From JAHEEL01 sp964195545 (GTDB lineage Bacteria; Actinomycetota; Acidimicrobiia; Spongiisociales; UBA5794), in contig CAXMQQ010000063.1 in NCBI GenBank assembly GCA_964195545.1, positions 1-49,433 on the forward strand: a stretch of 49,433 nt of DNA. Direction: 5' to 3'. The position numbers and the translations under genes are program-made. The notes under the pieces are model-generated. The model was not told where the DNA came from. It saw nothing but the letters and a program-made list of their open reading frames with translations, and did no database searches. Shown in pieces: positions 42,059 through 49,350 of the stretch. Positions within the stretch are counted from its first letter, which is position 1. Every line of letters starts with the position of its first letter.

Positions 42059-42157
42059 CCCGTATTCCGTAGACCGTATGGATCACGGATTGTGGAGTTC
42101 CGAGCGCGGGCTAGCGTTCGGCTGGTACGGACTGCGGGCTACTGATTACGGACTGCG
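42046..42157. repeat. CCGTATTCCGTAG and TACGGACTGCG repeats
   Basis: CCGTATTCCGTAG occurs at 42046-42058 and 42060-42072, with a partial third copy after it. TACGGACTGCG occurs at 42126-42136 and 42147-42157. The first copy contains the HMG-CoA lyase stop. The whole gap up to the next gene is built of such units. Confidence 0.8.
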
Positions 42158-42162
42158 AACTC

Positions 42163-43002
42163 ATGCTTCCCATCTCATTTCTGTCTGACTTCGGTCGTGT
42201 CGACGAGTTCGTCGGTGTTGTCCACGGTGTGATCGCTCGGATCGCCCCGAGTAGCCGCATCATCGACGTGGGCCACGACTTTCCGAGGGGCGATGTCCAG
42301 TCGGCCGCACTCGCGTTGATGAGGTCGATTCAGTACCTTCCCGAAGGTGTGGCCCTCGCCGTCGTCGACCCGGGCGTGGGCACCGAACGGCGCGCGATCG
42401 CGGCACACACGTCGTGGGGCTTCTTCGTTGGACCGGACAACGGACTTCTCGCCCCCGCTGTCGCCATGGTCGGAGGCGCAGATGCGATCGTGTCGATCGA
42501 GGATCCGCGATTCCGTCTCCCCTCCGAGGGCGAGACGTTCCACGGCCGGGATGTCTTCGGACCTGCGGCAGCGGTTCTCGCGTCTGGTGAAGCCTCACTC
42601 GACGATCTCGGACCAGCGGCAGACCCTGGATCAGTGACTCCGCTGATGGTCCCCCTCGCGGAGCCCGATGGCATCGGGGGCCTGCTCGGTGAGGTGCTGT
42701 GGATCGATCACTTCGGGAATGCCCAAACCAACATCGCACCCGCCGACCTGAAGGCTCTCGGACTCGAGCACGGCGATGATGTATTGATGGTGATTTCGGG
42801 ACTCGAACGCCCGATGTCCTGGGTCAAGGCGTACGGGGACGTCGCCTTCGGCAGCGGGCTGATCCACGTCGACTCCTACGGCCAGATCGCCATCGCCGTG
42901 CGAGACGGGCGCGCTGATGAGGCATATCCACTCGCCGTTCGCACGGCCGTGACGTTCCGATCACCGGGCGGCACGCGGACACCGGTAGTCGGTAGTCAAT
43001 AG
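42163..43002 (+). CDS. SAM hydroxide adenosyltransferase (DUF62 family)
   Basis: A 279-residue enzyme of the fluorinase/chlorinase-like superfamily that splits S-adenosylmethionine with hydroxide to give adenosine and methionine. Motifs: ISFLSDFG at the start (metal or substrate Asp), AVVDPGVGT, FVGPDNGLL, and FHGRDVFGPAAA, the conserved Asp-Arg-His triad region. A C-terminal beta-barrel domain begins near 175. The usual family length is about 260-280. The last residues (TPVVGSQ) and the stop are encoded by a GTAGTCG tandem repeat. Confidence 0.88.
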   Translation: MLPISFLSDFGRVDEFVGVVHGVIARIAPSSRIIDVGHDFPRGDVQSAALALMRSIQYLPEGVALAVVDPGVGTERRAIAAHTSWGFFVGPDNGLLAPAVAMVGGADAIVSIEDPRFRLPSEGETFHGRDVFGPAAAVLASGEASLDDLGPAADPGSVTPLMVPLAEPDGIGGLLGEVLWIDHFGNAQTNIAPADLKALGLEHGDDVLMVISGLERPMSWVKAYGDVAFGSGLIHVDSYGQIAIAVRDGRADEAYPLAVRTAVTFRSPGGTRTPVVGSQ

Positions 43003-43032
43003 TCGGTATCCGGCTGTCACCTGTCACCTGCC
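42984..43032. repeat. GGTAGTC, GTATCCG and CTGTCAC tandem units
   Basis: GGTAGTC occurs twice directly, followed by a variant ATAGTCG, then GTATCCGG, then two CTGTCAC units and CTGCCAC. The block spans the stop of the SAM hydroxide adenosyltransferase and the gap before rex. Confidence 0.85.
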
Positions 43033-43061
43033 ACACCAGATTCGGGTTCGGTTCGGGCCGG

Positions 43062-43067
43062 TATCCT
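43062..43067 (+). promoter_or_regulatory. -10 element for leaderless rex
   Basis: TATCCT ends 7 nt before the rex ATG, with no Shine-Dalgarno. The following GTTCACC is only a half-match to a Rex site. Confidence 0.45.
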
Positions 43068-43074
43068 GTTCACC

Positions 43075-43695
43075 ATGAGGACGCACATCCCCGGCGCCAC
43101 CGTCGCACGACTACCCGTCTATCTCCGGTGTCTGGCGATGGAGGCCGGAACTGGGACCTGTTCATCTGAGGATCTCGCCCGAACCGCCGGCGTGAACGCC
43201 GCCCAGGTTCGCAAGGATCTTTCGTTTCTCGAAGCACAGGGCGTGCGCGGCGTGGGTTACGACGTTGATGAACTCCGCTTGCAGATTCGCAAGGTACTCG
43301 GTCTCACTCACGAGTTCCCGATCGTGATCGTGGGAGCCGGCAACCTCGGTCGCGCCCTCGCGAATTACGGTGGATTCGGCGAGTGGGGCTTCTCGATCGC
43401 CGCGATCGTCGACGTCGATGCCCGCAAAGTCGGGAGCCGGATCAGCGGCACCACGGTCGAATCCATGGCTGATCTTGAAGCGATCGTCTCGGAGCAGGGA
43501 ATCGAGATCGGGATCATCGCGACGCCGTCGACTCAGGCACAGGGTGTTGGAGAACGTCTCGCTGCCGTGGGAATTCGGTCGATCCTGAATTTCGCCCCGA
43601 CCGTGATCTCCGTCGAAGGTGTGGAAGTTCGCCGCGTTGATCTGTCGACAGAGCTCCAGATTCTCGCCTACCACCTGCAAGAGCAGGACAACTAG
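43075..43695 (+). CDS. rex: redox-sensing transcriptional repressor Rex
   Basis: A 206-residue repressor that senses the NADH/NAD+ ratio and controls respiratory and fermentative genes. The N-terminal winged helix (about 5-75) has ARLPVYLRCL and NAAQVRKDLSFL. The Rossmann domain has VGAGNLGRAL (dinucleotide loop, about 85-94), VDVDARKVG and IIATPSTQAQ. A C-terminal helix (ELQILAYHLQEQ) swaps between subunits in the family. Rex often controls nuo, which lies 5 kb away, but I find no convincing Rex operator in front of it. Confidence 0.95.
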   Translation: MRTHIPGATVARLPVYLRCLAMEAGTGTCSSEDLARTAGVNAAQVRKDLSFLEAQGVRGVGYDVDELRLQIRKVLGLTHEFPIVIVGAGNLGRALANYGGFGEWGFSIAAIVDVDARKVGSRISGTTVESMADLEAIVSEQGIEIGIIATPSTQAQGVGERLAAVGIRSILNFAPTVISVEGVEVRRVDLSTELQILAYHLQEQDN

Positions 43696-44360
43696 GAGGA
43701 CGCCGGTTCCCGGGACGGACCACGGACCGCGGACAGCAATCTGGGAAGACGCTCGCGCACTTCTACGTCGGGAATCCATGCGGAGATCGATGTCTCGGTG
43801 ACGATCGCTCCCGGGTGAGCGTCGAGGATCTGGCGGATCGCGGGGAGTGCCGGCACCAGGGCGTCGCGCAACGCATCGGGGCCGTCGGCGCAATCCCATG
43901 CCCAGCAACCAGCCTCCATGTCGAACCAGGAATCGCCGGTTGAGAACTTCGGGCGATTGAGGGCCCAGCCACGACGCCTCCGGAACCACTTCGGCGGGGA
44001 CTCGATCACCCACGAACCCAATCTCAAAGGTGTGATGTGGCACTCGGTGACCACCATGATCTCGTCAGAAACCGGTGTGCCGTCCCGGTGCTCGAGCAAT
44101 CTTGGGATTCTGGCCGTCACAGATCCGCCCCCGTACGTTCCTCTCACTCCCCAGTAGGTGGAGTCTCCATCGCCTGAACGATGCCACTCGAGGTCTCGCA
44201 GACCAGTCGAGATCGCAGGCTCGAGTCGAGCGGTCCACCACGACCGACCGTTCCCCGGGACTTCGTAGTCACCGTCGTCGATCGATCGGATCGGGGGTGC
44301 TGTGATGGCCGGCTGGGTGTACCCCATTGACCATGAGGCGCCGGTGAGCGGATCACCCAC
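43692..44360 (-). CDS. hypothetical protein
   Basis: A 222-residue protein I cannot assign. It is rich in Trp and Arg, has no signal peptide, and contains WFRRRRGW and CWAWDCADG stretches. The start is a GTG with GGAG upstream at suitable spacing. Its stop overlaps the rex stop on the other strand through CTAG. Codon use is typical of the window, which supports a real gene. Confidence 0.6.
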   Translation of the reverse strand: MGDPLTGASWSMGYTQPAITAPPIRSIDDGDYEVPGNGRSWWTARLEPAISTGLRDLEWHRSGDGDSTYWGVRGTYGGGSVTARIPRLLEHRDGTPVSDEIMVVTECHITPLRLGSWVIESPPKWFRRRRGWALNRPKFSTGDSWFDMEAGCWAWDCADGPDALRDALVPALPAIRQILDAHPGAIVTETSISAWIPDVEVRERLPRLLSAVRGPSREPASS

Positions 44361-44504
44361 TGTCTGCTCCGAGATGCCTTGCGGCCGTCGTTGTCACGTC
44401 TTCCTCTCGAGACGGGTCGTCGCGGCGATCGGGATCGCCTTCCGATGAGGCTACCCGAGCGATCTCTCCGTGGTCGTCAGAGTCTCGGCCGCGAACCCAT
44501 CGGG

Positions 44505-44642
44505 TCAGTTGCGGCGTCGGGTCTCTTCGGTCGCAGTCGGTCCCGCCGATGGGCCCCGTCGGAGACCGACGGCCAGAATGCCGGCGATCGTCAGCATGCC
44601 GCTACCGATGATGCCGACGACGAATGTGGCGGTCGTGCTCAC
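44505..44642 (-). CDS. 45-residue single-span membrane protein
   Basis: A short frame from GTG (44642) to TGA (44505). GAGGTG lies 6 nt before the GTG, a good ribosome site, and the start is 10 nt after the stop of the repeat protein upstream. Residues about 6-28 form one hydrophobic helix (TFVVGIIGSGMLTIAGILAV), followed by a basic tail ending ETRRRN. It probably belongs to the same operon. No family is recognised. Bases 44361-44504 show nothing else. Confidence 0.6.
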   Translation of the reverse strand: MSTTATFVVGIIGSGMLTIAGILAVGLRRGPSAGPTATEETRRRN

Positions 44643-44652
44643 CCGATGCACC

Positions 44653-46074
44653 TCATGCTTGCAGTGCTCCGATGATGGAGAGAGCCCCGACGATCAGGAT
44701 GAGGAATACCAACACCATGAGAGCGAGTCTTCGCGTCGACGGATGCACGGCCGGGCTCCACGCGACTACGGCAAGGATCACGATCGACGACAGTACGACC
44801 CCGGGAATGATGACAAGAGCGATGAAGGGTTCGAGGTAACCGAGGAACGGCTCGTGTCCGACGAGATACCAGGGTGCCTCTGAGAGGGTGGTCGGCACAT
44901 CCACGAACACCGCTAGGACGGCCAGTATCGCCAGGGGTACCAAGGCAGAAATCGCCCCGATTGCCACCGAGCGCTGCCACGATCTCGTCTGTCCGGCGGC
45001 CGAATCCGGGGCTGCGTCCGGTCCGAGAGCGTTGGCGTCTGGAGCCCGGGCCTCGTCCTGAGTCTCCGGGACAGCGACCGTGTCGGTTGTCGGGACGACA
45101 GCCGGTGTCTCGGGGCTGGCGGCTGTGATGCCTGCTTCTTGTGCCCATTCGGTGAGGACGTCTTCGACGGTTGCGTCGGTCTTTTTGGCGCGTGCCTTGG
45201 CGGATCGCTCGACGAGTGACTCTGGCATGCCGCGTGCTTCAGCGACTGCGGTCAGCAGGGATGCGCCGGTCAGGGCTTGACCCCCTCCTCCGGGGCCTTC
45301 GGCGGTATCTCCGCTTGAGGGGGAGGAAGGAGCGGGTTCGGTCGGTGTCTCGGGGCTGGCGGCTGTGATGCCTGCTTCTTGTGCCCATTCGGTGAGGACG
45401 TCTTCGACGGTTGCGTCGGTCTTCTTGGCGCGTGCCTTGGCGGATCGCTCGACGAGTGACTCTGGCATGCCGCGTGCTTCGGCGACTGCGGTCAGCAGGG
45501 ATGCGCCGGTCAGACCGGCGGCAACCGGTGTCGACGGCTTGGCCTTGGGGGCTGGAGTCGGCAGCGGGGAACTGGAAGAGGCTCTTGGGCCGGGAGCCGG
45601 CATCGGGGGCGTAGGAGCCTCCAAGCCTTCCTCTTCGGCCCACTCATGCAGGACGTCATCAAGGGACACACCGGCGGCACCGGCGCGTGCCTGGGCGGAT
45701 CGTTGGATGAGCGATTCTGGCATGCCGCGGGCTTCGGCTACAGCGGTCAGCAGGGCGGGGCCGGCCAAGACTGGGCCGTCGCTCAAGACTTGGCCCTCTC
45801 CTCCGCCTTCGGCGACACCTCCCGCTGACGGGTCGGAAGGCGGAAGCCCCCCTGCATCGTCGCCGGGCTCCTCCGCGTCCCCCGGCCCTTCGGTCGCGGG
45901 GACCGGCTGGGAAGCGACGGTCTCGGAGGCTTTCGTCTGTGCCCAGTCGCTCAGAACGGCTTCGCTCGTCGTGCGCGAGGCTTTTGCTCGTGCGGCGGCA
46001 GAGCGTTCGATGAGCCAGATCGGAGCACCGTGCCTCTGAGAAAGGAGGGCGGCACCTGTCAGCTCTGTCGTCAC
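44653..46074 (-). CDS. membrane protein with four copies of an unknown helical domain
   Basis: A 473-residue protein of unknown function. Four copies of a 42-48 residue motif lie at about 5-46, 103-149, 188-235 and 268-315. The shared pattern is L-T/A-G-x-x-L-L, then R-G-M-P-E-S-L-V/I, R-S-A-x-A-R-A, and D-V-L-x-E-W-A. Copies 3 and 4 are identical over their whole length. Pro/Ser/Glu-rich linkers separate them. Three membrane helices follow (about 371-391, 413-438, 449-470), so the repeats probably sit on the cytoplasmic side as binding modules. The ATG overlaps the upstream gene as ATGA. The linker style is reminiscent of E3-binding domains, but the sequence does not match them. Confidence 0.75.
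   Translation of the reverse strand: MTTELTGAALLSQRHGAPIWLIERSAAARAKASRTTSEAVLSDWAQTKASETVASQPVPATEGPGDAEEPGDDAGGLPPSDPSAGGVAEGGGEGQVLSDGPVLAGPALLTAVAEARGMPESLIQRSAQARAGAAGVSLDDVLHEWAEEEGLEAPTPPMPAPGPRASSSSPLPTPAPKAKPSTPVAAGLTGASLLTAVAEARGMPESLVERSAKARAKKTDATVEDVLTEWAQEAGITAASPETPTEPAPSSPSSGDTAEGPGGGGQALTGASLLTAVAEARGMPESLVERSAKARAKKTDATVEDVLTEWAQEAGITAASPETPAVVPTTDTVAVPETQDEARAPDANALGPDAAPDSAAGQTRSWQRSVAIGAISALVPLAILAVLAVFVDVPTTLSEAPWYLVGHEPFLGYLEPFIALVIIPGVVLSSIVILAVVAWSPAVHPSTRRLALMVLVFLILIVGALSIIGALQA
45103..45273. repeat. 171-bp direct repeat, copy 1
   Basis: Bases 45103-45273 match 45343-45513 at an offset of exactly 240 bp, with only two differences (at 45184 and 45241). The copies encode repeats 4 and 3 of the membrane protein, and both differences are silent. 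Confidence 0.95.
45343..45513. repeat. 171-bp direct repeat, copy 2
   Basis: This is the second copy of the in-frame duplication. The 240-bp offset equals 80 codons, so gain or loss of a unit keeps the reading frame. Confidence 0.95.
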
Positions 46075-46505
46075 TTCGACCCCTCCTTCAGGGGTCTTCC
46101 GAATGCTGAAGCATCCTCGACAGGTTCGCTACCGACGCTCTTCGCGTGGATCGCTGATTGCTGCGGACTCGGAGCGGCCTTTTCGGCGAACGATGCGAAA
46201 CCCGGTCCTTCTCTCATGGGTCGGCCGAACACAGATACCTTGTCCGTTACCAGCGTCGGTGCTGACTGTCCCCGGTTCTGCCACGCCGCGACCATCCAGG
46301 CCACGACTGCGAACAGCACGACGACGTAGACGATCGTGATGATCTTCGTGAGTTGCGACGGATCAGACGTGACGAATTGGTTCGGGACGACGACGAAGAG
46401 GACGATCATCAAGCCGAGGAAGAACGCGGCCCCGACGGCAGCGCGCGGCCACGTCACCGGCCGGGTACCGGCGAACGGTCCTTGATTGGTCACTTCATCC
46501 TCCAC
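46071..46505 (-). CDS. small membrane protein with two FGRP motifs
   Basis: A 144-residue protein with two membrane helices (about 22-42 and 54-75). The cytoplasmic tail carries VFGRPMREG (92-100) and AFGRPLKEG (134-142), a repeated motif that may bind a partner. No family is recognised. The GTG start lies 12 nt after TAGAAT, and it appears to head the membrane-protein operon that includes the four-repeat protein and the 45-residue protein. Confidence 0.65.
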   Translation of the reverse strand: MEDEVTNQGPFAGTRPVTWPRAAVGAAFFLGLMIVLFVVVPNQFVTSDPSQLTKIITIVYVVVLFAVVAWMVAAWQNRGQSAPTLVTDKVSVFGRPMREGPGFASFAEKAAPSPQQSAIHAKSVGSEPVEDASAFGRPLKEGSK

Positions 46506-46552
46506 TCGTGGAGCGCGATTCTACGCTGTGTGCGTTCGACGTAATGCACTCC

Positions 46553-46558
46553 TAGCCT
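46553..46558 (+). promoter_or_regulatory. -10 element for leaderless menaquinone reductase gene
   Basis: TAGCCT ends 7 nt before the ATG at 46566, with no Shine-Dalgarno. Confidence 0.45.
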
Positions 46559-46565
46559 CGCGGAC

Positions 46566-47816
46566 ATGACGTCATCCCCTCAGGTGCTCGTAGTCGGCGG
46601 TGGTCCGGGAGGTGCCGCCGCTGCCTTCTGGCTCGCAAGGCTTGGCATCGATGTCACGCTGGTCGAGAAGAAGCGTTATCCACGAGAGAAGGCTTGTGGC
46701 GACGGGCTGACTCCAAGAGCTGTACGTCAGCTCATCGACATGGGGTTCGACTTCGACCGGCCTGATGTTCACCGCGTGGTTGGCCTGCGGTCCTACGCCG
46801 GCGACATCATGCTCGAAATGCCATGGCCGGAGCATTCCGTCTACCCGAACTGGGGGGCCACGCTCCGCCGCGCCGATCTTGACGGCCGCGTCGCCGCTCT
46901 CGCTGCAGCGGAAGGTGCCACGGTTCTCCAAGGCGTCGAAGCCGTGGCGGTTGTCGATGATGGTGACCTCACTGCTGTCGAGCTTCGTCGTCAGGGGGAT
47001 GAGACGGAGGTGGTGATCCCGAAATACGTCGTTGTCGCCGACGGGTCGCTGTCTCGCTTCGGCAGGCAGCTCGGCACCGAACGTCGGCGTGACTATCCGT
47101 TCGGTCTCGCCGTACGCGGCTACTGGGAGAGCCCCAATTCGACCGATGGGTACATCGAGAGTCAACTCGATATCCGCGATCGGGAAGGCCGAGCGATGCC
47201 CGGATATGGGTGGGTCTTCCCGATGGGCGACGGAACCATCAACGTTGGGGCCGGGCTCGTCTCGACCTTCAAGGGATGGAAGGACGTCAACACGAGCCGA
47301 ATCCTCGACGCCTATCTCGCGGAGTTGCCCGAGCACTGGAGTATCGACGAAGACCCGATCGCCCGTCCGATCGGCGGCAAGCTCCCGATGGCATTCTCCG
47401 TCGGTCCGAAGACGGGCCGGAACTGGGTGTTGGTCGGTGACGCTGCGGGAGCCGTCAATCCGTTCAACGGTGAGGGCATCGACTACGCCTACGAGACCGG
47501 GCGACTGGCTGCGGGATTCATCGCCGAGGCTCTTGCCGCCGACGACCCGGCGACGCTGGCGGCCTACGACGAGGCTCTCGTCACGGAGTACGCGGCGTAC
47601 CATCGGGTGGCGCGAATCTTCGTCACGGCGATCGGGAATCCATCGGTCATGCGGACGCTCACCACGGTCGGACTGCGCTCGCGTCCGCTCATGGAGTGGG
47701 TGCTGAAGGTGATGGCCAATCTCCTCGAACCCGAAGAGAGAGGTATGGCGGAGAACGTCTATGGCGCGATAGAGAAGGCCGTCAGTCTTCCCGGTGTTCG
47801 ACGGATCAAGGCGTAA
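46566..47816 (+). CDS. geranylgeranyl reductase family flavoprotein, probable menaquinone reductase (MenJ-like)
   Basis: A 416-residue FAD enzyme. The N-terminal dinucleotide loop is VVGGGPGGAAAA, the EKACGDGLTPRAV block is typical of the geranylgeranyl reductase family, and VLVGDAAGAVNPFNGEGIDYA is the second FAD motif. Mycobacterial MenJ saturates one isoprene of menaquinone. Related enzymes act on archaeal lipids or chlorophyll side chains, which do not fit here. nuoA lies about 600 bp downstream on the same strand, consistent with a respiratory role. Other oxidoreductases of the family cannot be excluded. Confidence 0.82.
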   Translation: MTSSPQVLVVGGGPGGAAAAFWLARLGIDVTLVEKKRYPREKACGDGLTPRAVRQLIDMGFDFDRPDVHRVVGLRSYAGDIMLEMPWPEHSVYPNWGATLRRADLDGRVAALAAAEGATVLQGVEAVAVVDDGDLTAVELRRQGDETEVVIPKYVVVADGSLSRFGRQLGTERRRDYPFGLAVRGYWESPNSTDGYIESQLDIRDREGRAMPGYGWVFPMGDGTINVGAGLVSTFKGWKDVNTSRILDAYLAELPEHWSIDEDPIARPIGGKLPMAFSVGPKTGRNWVLVGDAAGAVNPFNGEGIDYAYETGRLAAGFIAEALAADDPATLAAYDEALVTEYAAYHRVARIFVTAIGNPSVMRTLTTVGLRSRPLMEWVLKVMANLLEPEERGMAENVYGAIEKAVSLPGVRRIKA

Positions 47817-47817
47817 C

Positions 47818-47866
47818 CGCACGTAGCAAGACACAGGACCTGCTTCAGTCTTGCTACTTGCGTGCG
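47818..47866. terminator. bidirectional hairpin made of repeat units
   Basis: GTAGCAAGAC (47823-47832) pairs with GTCTTGCTAC (47848-47857), and CGCACG/CGTGCG extend the stem past a 3-nt bulge. It lies between the convergent menaquinone reductase and DUF3054 genes and overlaps the DUF3054 stop. The same GTCTTGCTACTTGC unit occurs elsewhere as unpaired repeats. Confidence 0.6.
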
Positions 47867-48216
47867 AAGTACGCCGCGAGCCCCGCCCTCCAGATCACCA
47901 ACACAGGACCGGTGGTGCCGATCAGTACCAGGACGAATGCTGTCGAGATTCCCACTCCCAGGATCAGTCCGCGCAGGAACGCTGCGAACGGCGAGGCGAT
48001 CATCCATGCGAGGGCGATCTTCCATACCGAACCCGGTCGGGTCAGCGTGGCCTGCGAGAACGCGTCGAACCAGGGAGCGACAAGAGTCCACGCGACGAGG
48101 ACACCGAGCGTTGTGATGAACAGCCGCCATGTTTCGTCGAGCGTCGAGTGAGTCATGAAGCCGATGACCGTCAGAGCGACAAGGACGACGACATCGCCGA
48201 CAATCGCCCAGCGCAA
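47854..48216 (-). CDS. DUF3054-family membrane protein
   Basis: A 120-residue protein with four predicted helices. The order AIVGDVVVLVALTVIGFMTHST, then WTLVAPWFDAF, matches the DUF3054 family, whose function is unknown. The start is probably a TTG at 48216; no ATG or GTG gives the family N-terminus. The stop lies within the GCAAGTAGC repeat unit. Confidence 0.75.
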   Translation of the reverse strand: MRWAIVGDVVVLVALTVIGFMTHSTLDETWRLFITTLGVLVAWTLVAPWFDAFSQATLTRPGSVWKIALAWMIASPFAAFLRGLILGVGISTAFVLVLIGTTGPVLVIWRAGLAAYFARK

Positions 48217-48299
48217 CAGAGATCGGTCAGCAAGTTGGATAATGTCCGCAAGAGTAGGGGAGGGTCAGATCGAGCTATCAGCGGCGAGTTGTGGGCCGT

Positions 48300-48376
48300 G
48301 AGCAAGACAGGGGAGAGGCTTACCGACAACCGACTACCGACTACCGGATACCGGCCACCGGATACCGACTACCTCC
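48300..48376. repeat. CGACTAC and CGGATAC repeat block upstream of nuoA
   Basis: AGCAAGAC is followed by two CCGACTA units, CCGGATACCGG, a variant CCACCGGATACCG, and another ACTACC. This is the longest run of the repeat family in the window and ends about 65 nt before the nuoA ATG. Confidence 0.85.
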
Positions 48377-48400
48377 GGACGCAGAGCGTCCAGACTCGTT

Positions 48401-48430
48401 TTGGGCAAGGAGCGTGACTGTCCGTAGACT
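48401..48430 (+). promoter_or_regulatory. predicted nuo operon promoter
   Basis: TTGGGC (48401-48406), 18 nt, then TAGACT (48425-48430), ending 12 nt before the nuoA ATG. A GGACGC/GCGTCC hairpin (48377-48391) lies just upstream and may end read-through from upstream or bind a regulator. Confidence 0.4.
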
Positions 48431-48442
48431 CTCGTCACGTAC

Positions 48443-48865
48443 ATGGATCTTCTTGCGTATCTTCCGATAGCTCTGATGTTCCTCCTCGGACTTGCGTTCG
48501 CGGTGGCCGCCATGTGGATATCGTGGAGAGTTGCCCCGAACAACCCGACACCCGAGAAACTCGCTCCATACGAATGCGGAATCGTCCCTCTCCAGGAGCC
48601 CGTAGAGCGCTTCCCGGTGAAGTTCTATCTCGTCGCCATGCTGTTCGTGATCTTCGACGTCGAGATCATCTTCCTCTTCGCGTGGGCGGTTCGGATGGAC
48701 GAGTTCGGCTGGGCGGGAATCGCCGCCGTCGGAATCTTCATGCTTCTCCTCATCGAGACGCTCGGCTACGTGTGGAAACGCGGTGCTCTTGACTGGAATG
48801 TCGCTAACCGGGCCCGTTACCGCAGGGTCGTTGCACCCGACCCAAAGGTCGAGGAGGCAGCCTGA
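48443..48865 (+). CDS. nuoA: NADH-quinone oxidoreductase subunit A
   Basis: A 140-residue membrane subunit of respiratory complex I with three helices. YECGIVPLQEP and FPVKFYLVAMLFVIFDVEI are the family's conserved loop and second helix, including the acidic residues of the quinone-side loop. It is the first gene of the nuo operon and overlaps nuoB by one base (TGATG). Confidence 0.95.
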   Translation: MDLLAYLPIALMFLLGLAFAVAAMWISWRVAPNNPTPEKLAPYECGIVPLQEPVERFPVKFYLVAMLFVIFDVEIIFLFAWAVRMDEFGWAGIAAVGIFMLLLIETLGYVWKRGALDWNVANRARYRRVVAPDPKVEEAA

Positions 48866-49350
48866 TGGCCGGCGAAGTACGCAACCCGAACTTCCTCCTC
48901 ACCACGCTTGACAAGGGTGTGAGTTGGACGAGAACACGGTCGATGTGGCCGGCGACGTTCGGCCTCGCGTGCTGCGCAATCGAGATGATGGCCACCGGGG
49001 CAGCGCATCACGATCTCGCGCGATTCGGCATGGAAGTCTTCCGAGCATCTCCACGCCAGGCCGACCTAATGGTTGTAGCCGGACGGCTCTCACAGAAGAT
49101 GGCTCCCGTTCTTCGCCAGGTCTACGACCAGATGGCGGAGCCGAAGTGGGTCATCTCCATGGGCGCATGCGCCTCGACAGGTGGAATGTTCAACAACTAC
49201 GCCCTCGTGCAGGGCGTAGATGAGATCGTTCCCGTCGACGTCTACGTGCCGGGATGCCCACCAGGGCCGCAGTCCCTGATGCACGGGATCCTGACACTGC
49301 AAGAGAAGATCATGGCCGGAGAAATCCGCCGCTCCACGGGGCTCCTCTGA
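48865..49350 (+). CDS. nuoB: NADH-quinone oxidoreductase subunit B
   Basis: A 161-residue subunit that carries iron-sulfur cluster N2, the last carrier before quinone. The cluster ligands are the adjacent cysteines in LACCAIEMM, the cysteine in GACASTGG and the one in PGCPPGPQ. The length is normal. It overlaps nuoA and nuoC by one base each (TGATG). Confidence 0.96.
   Translation: MAGEVRNPNFLLTTLDKGVSWTRTRSMWPATFGLACCAIEMMATGAAHHDLARFGMEVFRASPRQADLMVVAGRLSQKMAPVLRQVYDQMAEPKWVISMGACASTGGMFNNYALVQGVDEIVPVDVYVPGCPPGPQSLMHGILTLQEKIMAGEIRRSTGLL

Noticed and set aside
43035..43074. Rex operator for autoregulation
   Set aside because: Only a half-site (GTTCAC) is found, without the inverted TTGTGAA/TTCACAA pair.
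44379..44675. Plus-strand open frame rich in Arg and Ser
   Set aside because: Its composition is that of an antisense shadow, and it covers the well-supported short membrane gene on the minus strand.
48300..48376. CRISPR array
   Set aside because: Units are 7-14 bp, degenerate and contiguous, with no unique spacers of constant length and no cas genes.
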